NCBI GenBank assembly: GCA_041484525.1
Contig: JBGPHT010000023.1
Location: forward strand, 3,194-67,193
Direction of reading: 5' to 3'
Origin: JBGPHT01 sp041484525
Lineage (GTDB): Bacteria > Acidobacteriota > Terriglobia > Bryobacterales > Bryobacteraceae
Length of the DNA: 64,000 nt
Each line of letters starts with the position of its first letter. Position 1 is the stretch's first letter. Made by a program: the position numbers and the translations under genes. The notes under the pieces are model-generated. The model was given only the letters and a program-made list of their open reading frames with translations, was not told the DNA's origin and made no database searches. Shown here piece by piece: positions 53,678-61,946 of the stretch.

Positions 53678-54659
53678 CGGCGACTTCGAAGTGAGTGGCC
53701 TTGTCCAAACTCGCGCCCCCGGCCTTCACCCACGCGGCCACGAGTTCCATGAGTCGATCCGCTGAGACCGACGGCGGCCCCATCAACGCATGGCATCGGG
53801 AGGCATCACTCAAAAGCGCTGCCGGCCCCTCGGCGCCTTCGAAGTGGCACGGGCGGTCGAACTTCGCGGCGAAGAATTCAGCGGCGGTGCGCACGGAGAC
53901 CGTCTCTTTTCCGGTGACGTTCAATATGGTGGGCGGAGACTCGCAATGTTCCAGCGATCGCAATGCATACGAGTTCGCGTCGCGCTGCCAGATCACGTTG
54001 AATACCGGAACGGTGAGCGCGACGGGGTCGCCGGCATGCACTTTGCGCGCAATATCCACCAGCACACCGTAGCGAAGATCCACGGCGTAGTTGAGACGGA
54101 ACAACACGCAGCGGAGTCCATGCTGGTTCGAGAAGTATTCGAAGACGCGCTCCCGGCCGAGGCACGACTGGGCGTATTCTCCCACGGGAGCGGGCAGGTC
54201 CGTTTCGCGCGAGCCACGGCCGCCGGCTTCGCGGAGAGGGTAGACGTTGCCGGTGGAGAACACCACGATCCGGCTGTCGCGGAACCTCTCCGCCACAATC
54301 GCGGGGACCGTGGTGTTGATGGCCCAGGTGAGCTCGGGGCTGCCGGTGGAGCCGAACTTCCGCCCAGCGAGGTAGAGGATATTGGGACACTCGGGAAGGC
54401 GCGCCACCTGGCCGCGATCCAGCAGATCGCAGGCAATCGATTCACATCCCGGTTCGGGGACTGGCCGGCGGGCGACCGTGAATATGCGGCGAGGCTGTCC
54501 GGCGGCATCGGCTGCGCGGTGGCACAAGCGAGCCAGGGACGGCCCGATCTTGCCGCCGGCGCCCAAAATCAGAATGTCGCCTTCCTGTTTCCGCAGGAAC
54601 TCGACATCGGGTTCGCTGGGACGCGACAGTTCGTCTTCCAGATTCACTATCCGGAGCAT
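53664..54659 (-). CDS. NAD-dependent epimerase/dehydratase family protein
   Basis: A 331-residue extended short-chain dehydrogenase. The nucleotide-binding motif is ILILGAGGKIGPSLARLC, then NILYLAGRKFGSTGSPELTW, VVFSTGNVYPLREAGG and the active-site region PVGEYAQSCLGRERVFEYFS, where Tyr is present but the usual YxxxK Lys is not at the standard distance. Substrate is probably a sugar or sugar nucleotide. It heads a three-gene overlapping block with the DHDPS-like and Gfo/Idh/MocA genes. Confidence 0.85.
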   Translation of the reverse strand: MLRIVNLEDELSRPSEPDVEFLRKQEGDILILGAGGKIGPSLARLCHRAADAAGQPRRIFTVARRPVPEPGCESIACDLLDRGQVARLPECPNILYLAGRKFGSTGSPELTWAINTTVPAIVAERFRDSRIVVFSTGNVYPLREAGGRGSRETDLPAPVGEYAQSCLGRERVFEYFSNQHGLRCVLFRLNYAVDLRYGVLVDIARKVHAGDPVALTVPVFNVIWQRDANSYALRSLEHCESPPTILNVTGKETVSVRTAAEFFAAKFDRPCHFEGAEGPAALLSDASRCHALMGPPSVSADRLMELVAAWVKAGGASLDKATHFEVADGRF

Positions 54660-54671
54660 CCCGGATTCTCT

Positions 54672-55691
54672 CTATTGGTGACTGGCCTGGTAATGCTGGG
54701 CCAGAAGGTCCATGCCGAAATCGCCGTCGAAATCGCGCCATACGCTGTGAATGTGATTGGCATTGTTTTGCGTGTCGTCGTATTCGATGACGAATGCCGG
54801 AGTCTGAATCCGGTAATAGTGCAGCTGGCCCTTTTCGATCCCCCCGGCCCAGGCGAAGAACAGGTTGGCTTGCGTCTTGCGAAATTGATCGAGACGCATC
54901 TCCGCGATCTGCGGGGGGAAGTTGGAGGCATACTCCGTCACCAGATTCGTGAGAGCCTCTTTCTGTTTGCCCGTGAATTTCGAGAACGGCAGGCCGTTCG
55001 GCTGGCCGCTCAACGCGGCTTTGCGCGAATCGAAGGTGATGATGTCCTTGTAGGCGGTCTTGTCCACGATGGCGATGGCGCGCTGGGCATCGGTGAGCGA
55101 TGCGATCAGTTCGCGTCCCAGGTCCTCCTCACGCATGAGGACGCGCAGGCCGGCGCGCGGACCCTCTTTCACTTCCGCGGGATTGGTGCCGAAGAAATTC
55201 GGGCTGGACGCGATTTTCCCGTTGACGATGGTGAAGTTCAGGCTGATGTGGTGGCCTTCGAAGCGATAGGCCCATGTCCCTTGCTCGGCGGGCTCGCCAA
55301 AAATCGAGACGTAATATTTTTCGGGATCGCGCTCCGGCCCTTTGCCGGCCTCGATCTCTTTCAGGATTTGTTCCAGGCTCATGATGGAGTGGGCCTTGAT
55401 CGCACCCTGCTGGGAAAGTCCGGCGGAAAGCAGCGCTTCGGCCAGATGCTTTTGCGCGGAAGTCATCTCGCGCAGCGCCAGTCCCTTGCGCTCGATCGGA
55501 ACGAAGTGCCAGTTCAACCGCTCGTCGGCGGTAAGCGGGAACGCGGTGCGGGCTCGCTGATCCGCTGTCAGTGCGGCGAGGTACGACTTCGCGGCGGACG
55601 TCATCACGCCCGAAGAGTTGGTGCGTTCGTAGGCGGCGGTCAGCAGAGCGACCGCGCAGCCGATCAACAGCAGACGTTTCCAGGAATGCAT
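54672..55691 (-). CDS. DUF3500 family exported protein
   Basis: A 339-residue exported protein (signal about 1-20). It contains LNWHFVPIERKGLALREMTS, then GTWAYRFEGHHISLNFTIVN and FFGTNPAEVKEGPRAGLRVL and YRIQTPAFVIEYDDTQNNAN, the typical DUF3500 blocks with conserved His, Asn and Glu residues. The family has no proven activity. It lies 12 bases upstream of the epimerase gene start and may lead that transcript. Confidence 0.88.
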   Translation of the reverse strand: MHSWKRLLLIGCAVALLTAAYERTNSSGVMTSAAKSYLAALTADQRARTAFPLTADERLNWHFVPIERKGLALREMTSAQKHLAEALLSAGLSQQGAIKAHSIMSLEQILKEIEAGKGPERDPEKYYVSIFGEPAEQGTWAYRFEGHHISLNFTIVNGKIASSPNFFGTNPAEVKEGPRAGLRVLMREEDLGRELIASLTDAQRAIAIVDKTAYKDIITFDSRKAALSGQPNGLPFSKFTGKQKEALTNLVTEYASNFPPQIAEMRLDQFRKTQANLFFAWAGGIEKGQLHYYRIQTPAFVIEYDDTQNNANHIHSVWRDFDGDFGMDLLAQHYQASHQ

Positions 55692-55824
55692 AACTTCCCC
55701 TTTCCGAAACCGCCAAGGTGCTTTACGGCAATGATCTTATCCCACACTCGATCGCTGAGGCAACGGGAGCGCGATATAATTTCGGAGACTGCACGCAGGC
55801 AGGCGGGATAGGGGAGGAAAAACT

Positions 55825-56286
55825 ATGAGCGAGACGAATCGACGGAAGTTCATCGGACGCGGCGTGGCCGCGGCGGCAGCGGTAACGGCGGTGGCGTCCA
55901 CCGGCAAGGCCCAGGAAAAAGCTACCAAGAAAGTCCTCTACCGCAACGGCAAGAAACCGGACAAGCCGCCACGGTTCAACTCAACGGTGGCGTTCGGGAA
56001 TCTGATCTTCATCGCGGGCGTGGGGTACCACAAGGAAGGCGATATCAAGGTCCACACGGAGAACGTTCTTGCGTCCATCAAGCAGCAGCTCGAGAGCGTG
56101 GGATCGTCGATGGAGAAGGTCCTGAAGGTCAACGTTTATTTGAATGACTTGAAGGACTACGATGCGATGAACTCCGTCTACGATGGCAAGTTCGGTGCGG
56201 AGCCTCCGGTGCGCACGACGATCGCGGCGGCGGGCGGCATCCCCGGAAACTCGCTGGTGGAGATCGACGTCATCGCTTGTCTGTAG
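55825..56286 (+). CDS. RidA-family protein with a Tat signal
   Basis: A 153-residue protein. Residues 1-29 form a twin-arginine signal (NRRKFIGRGVAAAAAVTAVA). The rest is a RidA/YjgF domain: FGNLIFIAGVGYHKEGDIKV, VHTENVLASIKQQLESVGSS, VNVYLNDLKDYDAMNSVYDG and PVRTTIAAAGGIPGNSLVEI. The Arg used by enamine deaminases is present in PPVRTT. RidA proteins are usually cytosolic, so export is a notable variant common in this phylum. Confidence 0.88.
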   Translation: MSETNRRKFIGRGVAAAAAVTAVASTGKAQEKATKKVLYRNGKKPDKPPRFNSTVAFGNLIFIAGVGYHKEGDIKVHTENVLASIKQQLESVGSSMEKVLKVNVYLNDLKDYDAMNSVYDGKFGAEPPVRTTIAAAGGIPGNSLVEIDVIACL

Positions 56287-56288
56287 GG

Positions 56289-56984
56289 CTATTGCGGCGG
56301 AAGGTGGATGTGCTGTAACTTCCGTCGCGAGTATTCGACGAGGGCGCGCAGACCGGCCTGCTCGCCTAAATCGAGCGAGACGCGCGCGATGCCGGTCATT
56401 TCCTGGAAGCATGCGTCGAGGCGGCTCTGCAGCGACGTGATGGCGCCGGCGGGGCGGTTGGCGCGGGCCTTGTGCAGATCGGAGCGGAGTTGGGCGAGGG
56501 TCTGGCGGATGCGCGCGGCATTTTCGGGGACGATGGCGATGTTCTCGCCATCGATCTCGATGGCGTCCGCGGTGACGGCGGCGGCGATCTCGCGATAGGC
56601 GGCTTCGGAGATGTGGAGAATTTTCGAGAGCCGGAAGTAGGTGGCTCCGAACTCCTGGAGGTTGCGGATCAGTTGGTCGGCGTAGGAGCGGCTGATGCCG
56701 AGGTGGCGGCGGCAGAATTCTTCCCAGGTGAGTCCGAGGGTCTCGTAGTGTTTCTGCTCGCGGATGGACTGCAGGCATTCGGCTTGGGCGGAACTGCACT
56801 TGGAGGCGAGGAAGCTGAGAGCCTGGCCTTGTCCGATGGAGCGTCCGAGATCGAGAAGCGCGTTTTCGGGATTGGCTTCCGCCACGGGTTCGGCGGTGTT
56901 CGGGAGCGGCGGAATTGAGGGCGCGGCAGTTATGGGGCGGCGGCCGCCACGGCTTCGGCGGAACTCTGTGTCTTCCTTCTGCAT
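56289..56984 (-). CDS. Hypothetical protein with HTH-like segment
   Basis: A 231-residue basic, mostly helical cytosolic protein. The central part, TWEEFCRRHLGISRSYADQL then IRNLQEFGATYFRLSKILHI, resembles a helix-turn-helix such as in ParB- or KorB-type proteins, followed by a Leu-rich coiled region (RQTLAQLRSDLHKARAN). DNA binding is inferred, not established. ATG at 56984 follows an AT-containing leader; the frame upstream is not convincing. It is convergent with the RidA gene. Confidence 0.65.
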   Translation of the reverse strand: MQKEDTEFRRSRGGRRPITAAPSIPPLPNTAEPVAEANPENALLDLGRSIGQGQALSFLASKCSSAQAECLQSIREQKHYETLGLTWEEFCRRHLGISRSYADQLIRNLQEFGATYFRLSKILHISEAAYREIAAAVTADAIEIDGENIAIVPENAARIRQTLAQLRSDLHKARANRPAGAITSLQSRLDACFQEMTGIARVSLDLGEQAGLRALVEYSRRKLQHIHLPPQ

Positions 56985-57119
56985 CTGCGATTCTTCTGAG
57001 TCTATTGTGAAGGATGGGGATGCGCGGAGAGGGTTGCGGGCAGGGGCGAAATCGGCGCAAGTACAGGCGATGGAAGGGGGTGGGAATATTTTTAGGTTCC
57101 GTGACGGGATGAGAAGGGG

Positions 57120-57230
57120 GTGCGCTGGAAAGCCGGGGACAGGCAACGAAATTCCGAAAGTGCCAGGAATCTGTTTCTTGAGGCGTCACGGCGCGGAATT
57201 TCGAAGCCTGTCCCCGGGTTTCCGACTCGG
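57120..57230. repeat. REP-like palindromic element abutting the ApbE start
   Basis: The 111-bp element begins TGCGCTGGAAAGCCGGGGAC and ends CCTGTCCCCGGGTTTCCGAC plus TCGG. Inner arms GGGGACAGGCAACGAAATTC and GGAATTTCGAAGCCTGTCCC are imperfect reverse complements. Both ends are nearly identical to the copy at 60650-60739; only the middle differs. The ApbE ATG comes one base after the element. Confidence 0.9.
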
Positions 57231-57231
57231 G

Positions 57232-58185
57232 ATGCTGGCGCTCTGCTTGTGCGCAACGGCGGAGTCAGGCACGGCGGTCAAGCTGGAGAAAAGCGTCGAG
57301 GCCATGGGGGCGACTTTCTCGGTTGTTCTTTATGGGAAGGACTACGCCAGGTTGGAGGCGGCGGCGGACGCGGCGTTCGACGAAGTAGAGCGGCTGGATG
57401 AACTGCTCTCGAATTACCGGGCCACGAGTCCCTGGAGCGAGGTGAATCGCGAGGCAGGGGTGCGGGCCGTGAAGGTGCCGGATGAGTTGTTTCAATTGCT
57501 CTCGGAATGCATGCAATACAGCCGGCAGAGCGGCGGGGCGTTCGATATCACGGTGGGGCCGCTGATGAAAGTTTGGGGGTTCTATAAGGGCGAGGGACTG
57601 CTGCCGCGTTCGGCTGAGGTGGCGGAGGCGCTGCGGCGCGTCGGCTATTCTCATGTGCGGCTCGACGCGGGTTCGAAGACGGTGCAGTTCGATCGCGCGG
57701 ATATGGAGCTCGATCCAGGCGGGATCGGCAAGGGCTACGCGGTGGACCGCATGGTCGATGTGCTCAAGCGGATGGGCGTGGAGGCGGCACTGGTCTCGGG
57801 GTCGGGAAGCAGCATCTATGGGATGGGCGCGCCGCCGGACGAGCCCGCGGGGTGGCGGATTCCGATTCGCGCGCCGGGAGATCCGCACAAATCCGCGGCG
57901 GAGGTGTTTCTGAAAAACATGTCGCTCTCGACTTCGGGGAGCTACGAGAAGTTTTTCAGGGCGGGAGGGCGGGTCTATTCGCATATCATGGACCCGCGAA
58001 CGGGCTTCCCGGCGCAGGGCACTTCCTCGGTTTCCGTGGTCGCGCCGCGCACCATCGACAGCGAGGCGTGGGCCAAGCCGTACTTCATCCAGGGGCGCGC
58101 CTGGACGGCGGCGAATAAACCGAAAGACTTCCGCGTGTTTCTCTGCGAAGATACAAAACAACCGGCATGCTCATGGATTCCATAA
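57232..58185 (+). CDS. apbE: FAD:protein FMN transferase (ApbE family)
   Basis: A 317-residue enzyme that attaches FMN to threonine in flavoproteins. It shows EAMGATFSVVLYGKD, YRATSPWSEVNREAGV, GAFDITVGPLMKVWGFY, MELDPGGIGKGYAVDRMVDV, then LSTSGSYEKFF and YSHIMDPRTGFP with the metal-binding Asp. The leader MLALCLCATAESG is very short for export; the REP-like element sits exactly before the ATG and may have replaced the first part of the signal peptide. It overlaps the SMP-30 gene by 19 bases. Confidence 0.88.
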   Translation: MLALCLCATAESGTAVKLEKSVEAMGATFSVVLYGKDYARLEAAADAAFDEVERLDELLSNYRATSPWSEVNREAGVRAVKVPDELFQLLSECMQYSRQSGGAFDITVGPLMKVWGFYKGEGLLPRSAEVAEALRRVGYSHVRLDAGSKTVQFDRADMELDPGGIGKGYAVDRMVDVLKRMGVEAALVSGSGSSIYGMGAPPDEPAGWRIPIRAPGDPHKSAAEVFLKNMSLSTSGSYEKFFRAGGRVYSHIMDPRTGFPAQGTSSVSVVAPRTIDSEAWAKPYFIQGRAWTAANKPKDFRVFLCEDTKQPACSWIP

Positions 58186-59042
58186 CTCGCGTGGCGCTGT
58201 TGCTCCTGACCGCATGGACACTGGCGGGGCAGGATTTCTCGAACTTGAAAGTGGAGGAAGTCGCGGCGGGTTTTCCGGGCGGCGAGGGGCCGGTATGGGC
58301 GCGCCAGGGGTTCCTGATCTTCAGCGACTACAGCCGGGATCGATTGTATAAGTATGTCCCTGGGAAAGCGCCGGAAGTCTATCGCGAGGATTCGCATGGC
58401 GCCAATGGAAACGCGATGGACCGCCAGGGACGGCTGTACTCCTGCGAGTACAAAGCGCGGCGCGTGACACGGACGGATCGGAAGGGGCGCGTCGAGGTGC
58501 TCGTCGACCGGTTCGAAGGTAAACGGCTCAACGCACCCAACGATATCGTGGTGCGGCGCGATGGAAATGTGTACTTCACCGATCCGCTCTTTACGCCTCT
58601 CGATCAACGGGAACTGGATTTCTACGGCGTGTACCACGTGACTCCGAAAGGGAAGATCGAGGCGATCGCCCGAATGAAGACCCGGCCCAACGGAATTACT
58701 TTATCGCCGGATGGAAAGATTCTGTACGTCGCGAATACGGATGAACGGAATATTCGCGCGTACGATGTGGACGGCGGCGGCGCGGCTTCGAACGAGCGGC
58801 TCGCGATCGAGAATCTACCGGGCGGCCCGGATGGAATCCGCACGGACGTGAAGGGCAATCTCTACATTACGGCGCGCGGTGTGGTGGTCTACTCGCCGGA
58901 CGGCAAACTGCTCGGCAAGATCGCGACGCCGGTGAATCCGCGTAACCTGGCATTCGGCGATAGCGATCTGCGGACCCTGTACATGGTGGGGAACTCGATC
59001 TTCCGCGTGCGCCTGGATGTGGCGGGCTCGACGCAGTATTGA
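58167..59042 (+). CDS. SMP-30/gluconolactonase family exported protein
   Basis: A 291-residue beta-propeller with a signal peptide (about 1-21). Metal-site motifs include GGEGPVWARQGFLIFSDYSR with the ligand Glu, RLNAPNDIVVRRDGNVYFTD with the ligand Asn, KTRPNGITLSPDGKILYVAN and GGPDGIRTDVKGNLYITA with the ligand Asp. Such enzymes hydrolyse sugar lactones. ATG at 58167 or 58173 can start it. It ends exactly where the convergent CBM9-like gene ends. Confidence 0.9.
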   Translation: MLMDSITRVALLLLTAWTLAGQDFSNLKVEEVAAGFPGGEGPVWARQGFLIFSDYSRDRLYKYVPGKAPEVYREDSHGANGNAMDRQGRLYSCEYKARRVTRTDRKGRVEVLVDRFEGKRLNAPNDIVVRRDGNVYFTDPLFTPLDQRELDFYGVYHVTPKGKIEAIARMKTRPNGITLSPDGKILYVANTDERNIRAYDVDGGGAASNERLAIENLPGGPDGIRTDVKGNLYITARGVVVYSPDGKLLGKIATPVNPRNLAFGDSDLRTLYMVGNSIFRVRLDVAGSTQY

Positions 59043-59723
59043 CTAGCGCAGGCGGAGAGTGCCGAACGCTTTCGGTACGTGGAAGCTGGTCCCGCCGGGG
59101 GGACGCCATGCGTAATACTTTTTGGGATTGAGACCGGCGATCCGAAAAAGGCCGATGCGCAACTCGCGTCCCTTTTGAGGAGGGCGGGCATCGATGGCGC
59201 GAAATGGAATGCGCATCTCGCCGTACCAGATCTTGGCTTGGGCATCGATGCGAGCCTTGACCGAGTATCCGGAGTTCCAATTCATCCCCTGCTGGCCCTT
59301 GGTATCGTCGCGGTCGATATCGAGATCCACCCATTCGCTCTGCGGCGAGACCTGGAGTTCCTTGTAGCGGGTGATGTGCTCGAAGTCGGATCCGATGAAG
59401 GTCTCGGCGACATCCCAATTCCACAGGCGGGGAGTCTCCGCGGAAGGATTGGGATCGGGTTTCAGATTCAGCTCGTCGTAGGGACAGATGAACAGCAGGT
59501 AGAGGTTGGTGGTGGTCCAACGCGAACGGATCTCGGTGGGCGGACCGGCGATCGGCTTGCCGAGGTAGTCGCGATCGGCGATCACGTGCGGCGCGTGGAC
59601 CCACTCGGGGCTTTTCGGATCCGGATTGAGATCGAAATCGCGCGGCGAACGGGCGCTCTCGAGCACGGCGGACGTATCCACGGCGGCGGCGAAGAAGAAG
59701 AACAAGGCGAGCAGCGTGGGCAT
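59043..59723 (-). CDS. CBM9-like carbohydrate-binding exported protein
   Basis: A 226-residue exported protein with a hydrophobic leader. The body resembles family 9 carbohydrate-binding-like modules: PPTEIRSRWTTTNLYLLFIC, WNWDVAETFIGSDFEHITRY, KELQVSPQSEWVDLDIDRDD and RIPFRAIDARPPQKGRELRI. The ligand-binding Trp residues of CBM9 cannot be assigned. It is four bases downstream of the stop side of the next minus-strand gene. Confidence 0.85.
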   Translation of the reverse strand: MPTLLALFFFFAAAVDTSAVLESARSPRDFDLNPDPKSPEWVHAPHVIADRDYLGKPIAGPPTEIRSRWTTTNLYLLFICPYDELNLKPDPNPSAETPRLWNWDVAETFIGSDFEHITRYKELQVSPQSEWVDLDIDRDDTKGQQGMNWNSGYSVKARIDAQAKIWYGEMRIPFRAIDARPPQKGRELRIGLFRIAGLNPKKYYAWRPPGGTSFHVPKAFGTLRLR

Positions 59724-59726
59724 GGG

Positions 59727-60647
59727 TTACTTCACGGCATCCAGGTCGATGATGGCGAGCGTGTTGAAAGCGGGGAGCGTGAATTCGGTAGCATTGCCTG
59801 GGTTTTCGACGTCGATCAACTTGGCATCAGGGGCTCCGTAGGCCGCAACCGACGGCCGGTAGCGTCCGAGCACGCGAACGCGGATGCCCGCGGGCTGGTT
59901 TCCGATCTGTTGATTGCCGCCCTGTTGACCGCGGCTGCGGGTGTAGCTCAGCAGGTAGAGGCGGGCGCGCTTGCCGTCGCCGGTGAGATGCGCGATCACA
60001 GTGCTGGTTCCATAGAGGCGCACCAGGCGCTTGTCGTCGCCCAACTTCTCGCGGACGCGGGCGGCGAAATCGCTGGGGTTGGCGGTGGCTTCGGTGGGGA
60101 AATCCTTGGTGCCGAGTTGCACTGTCAAATCGAGTTTGCGATCGGGCGCGGATACGACGCGGTAGAGCATGTTGCGCCGCGAGAGCATGTTCAAGACTTC
60201 ATCCAGGGCGGGCGAATGGTCGTCCACGACGGCAATGTTGGCCAGGGCGGGCATGGGCGGACGGCGCTGCGCTTTCAGGAATTGCAGCATGCGGGTCAAT
60301 GGCTCGAGATCGGCGGGGTCGGGATTGAGGATGGCGTCCACGTTGAAGGCGAATGCTTCGGCGGCGGCGAGGGATGCGGAGCCGGGGGGCAGCTTGGCGT
60401 AGTTCGCTTTTGAGATGCCGCGCTGAAAACGCCAGGCGTTGGAATCGACCCAGGGAGAGGTGGTCGCTTGCGCTTCGTTGTTCTGAAAACGGACGGCGGG
60501 GGTTGGGACTGATTGGAAGGTTGCGGTTTCGGTTGGGGCGGGCTCGGCTAGGGCTTGGGCAATAAGGGTGGATGCGGCGGGGGGTACGTAGAAGTGGGTG
60601 TTCTCGGCGGGCGCGGAGAGGGCTGCGGTGGTCAGCACTAGGAACAT
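59727..60647 (-). CDS. Exported hypothetical protein
   Basis: A 306-residue protein with a signal peptide (MFLVLTTAALSAPAENT). I do not recognise it. It has a Pro/Thr/Ala-rich segment, a helical middle (LDEVLNMLSRRNMLYRVVSA) and a beta-rich end (RVRVLGRYRPSVAAYGAPDA) that ends in NTLAIIDLDAVK, similar to the terminal beta domain of glycoside hydrolases. A catalytic site is not visible. ATG at 60647 sits two bases beyond a REP-like element; an open frame continues through that element to 60761, so the original start may have been altered. Confidence 0.75.
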   Translation of the reverse strand: MFLVLTTAALSAPAENTHFYVPPAASTLIAQALAEPAPTETATFQSVPTPAVRFQNNEAQATTSPWVDSNAWRFQRGISKANYAKLPPGSASLAAAEAFAFNVDAILNPDPADLEPLTRMLQFLKAQRRPPMPALANIAVVDDHSPALDEVLNMLSRRNMLYRVVSAPDRKLDLTVQLGTKDFPTEATANPSDFAARVREKLGDDKRLVRLYGTSTVIAHLTGDGKRARLYLLSYTRSRGQQGGNQQIGNQPAGIRVRVLGRYRPSVAAYGAPDAKLIDVENPGNATEFTLPAFNTLAIIDLDAVK

Positions 60648-60649
60648 CG

Positions 60650-60739
60650 TGCGCTGGAAAGCCGGGGACAGGCAACGAAATTCCGCGCAAAAGGCGGCGC
60701 GGAAGGTTTCGTAGCCTGTCCCCGGGTTTCCGACTCGGG
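60650..60739. repeat. REP-like palindromic element abutting a second start codon
   Basis: The 90-bp element starts GTGCGCTGGAAAGCCGGGGA and ends CCTGTCCCCGGGTTTCCGAC. The arms GGGGACAGGCAACGAAATTC and GGTTTCGTAGCCTGTCCCC pair imperfectly around GCGC-rich centre. Compared with 57120-57230, the left 36 and right 25 bases are identical. The adjoining gene on the minus strand starts at its left end, whereas at 57 kb the gene starts at its right end. Confidence 0.9.
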
Positions 60740-60757
60740 CTGGCGGGTTGGCGGATT

Positions 60758-61876
60758 TCATATGGTGATCTCGGTGTGATGGATGCGGGTGGTGTCGTAG
60801 ACGCCGAGGCCGAGGCTCGAGGCGTATTCGATGTGGGCCGGTTCGCGAATGAATCGGTTCACGTTTGGGTTGGCCTGCCAGTCCGCGAGTTTCGTACTGA
60901 AGTATTTCATGTTGCGTTCCCAGACGGAGATGGCGCCTTCCTGGCGGCGCTTGTTGTCGATCACGTCAATCAGGAAACGGTCGATAGCCACCGGGTCGGT
61001 GCCGAATTTCATCTGCTTCGGATAAAAGCGATAGCGCTTGTCGGTGGAGAACGGTCCGGCGTGCCACACTCCGCGCAGGCCGTCCATGATATTCAGCACG
61101 GTGCGGGAGCGCAGGGGTTCGACGCGGGCGAGCGTGCCGATGAACGTCAGCGTTTCGGTCTGCGCTTTGTAATGCGAGCGCGCTACGTTGCCGAACTCGC
61201 CATAGGCGATATTCTTCAGGCATCCGGTGACGCCGGACGCGCTGTGGTCTTTCATATTCGGCACGTTGACGATCTTGGTGAAGTGCTCGGTCACCATTCG
61301 GAGCAGGTAGGAGCGGGTATCGTCCTCGCCGAAGAAATTGGTCTCGACGTAAACGGCCGGATCGTAGCCGAGCCAGGTGTTGGCGGATTCCACGCGGACG
61401 CCATCGGGCACGAAGCGCTCGTAGTGGGCGAGGAGGATCTGGCCGCCGCCGCGCTCGTGAATCACAATGTTCGCGGGCTTCACGCCGACGGCCATCAGGT
61501 TCTTCACGATATCGGCGACGACTTCGGGCATCGACATGGCCCCGGGCGCGCCGGAGCAGTTGATCTTGATGCCGACGAAATCCTGGGAATTGAAGAAGCG
61601 GGCCCAACTGTCGCGCGGATCTTTGTCGCCGGTGAGGGTCGTCATGCCGCGCGCGATCATGGCCTGGACGGTGGGGACATCGACCTTCTCGGTGGCCTCG
61701 TCGATACAGTTCGGAGAATGGACTGTGACCACGCGGCCGGGATATGGGCCCGGCATCCCGGACTGCGGGGCGGGCGCGTATTTCGTAACCGTGCGGTAGT
61801 CGGGAATGGGCCTTGTTTCGGCTGCTGCTAACACGGGCACAGTAGCCGCGGCTGCTAAAAACGCTCGCCGATTCAT
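60758..61876 (-). CDS. DUF362 protein, exported, copy 2
   Basis: A 372-residue relative of the protein at 48749-49858, with an MNRRAFLAAAATVPVLAAAE signal. The shared blocks are GMPGPYPGRVVTVHS, FVGIKINCSGAPGAMSMPEV, IVNVPNMKDHSASGVTGCLK, NIAYGEFGNVARSHY and LNIMDGLRGVWHAGPF. The order of the partner is different here: the amidohydrolase is divergent, its TTG start 70 bp away. Function unknown. Confidence 0.85.
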   Translation of the reverse strand: MNRRAFLAAAATVPVLAAAETRPIPDYRTVTKYAPAPQSGMPGPYPGRVVTVHSPNCIDEATEKVDVPTVQAMIARGMTTLTGDKDPRDSWARFFNSQDFVGIKINCSGAPGAMSMPEVVADIVKNLMAVGVKPANIVIHERGGGQILLAHYERFVPDGVRVESANTWLGYDPAVYVETNFFGEDDTRSYLLRMVTEHFTKIVNVPNMKDHSASGVTGCLKNIAYGEFGNVARSHYKAQTETLTFIGTLARVEPLRSRTVLNIMDGLRGVWHAGPFSTDKRYRFYPKQMKFGTDPVAIDRFLIDVIDNKRRQEGAISVWERNMKYFSTKLADWQANPNVNRFIREPAHIEYASSLGLGVYDTTRIHHTEITI

Positions 61877-61946
61877 GCCCTGAAACTATAACATGGGGTG
61901 ATTGGGATACACTAGCGGCGGACGCGGTCCGACAGGGAGAAAAACA

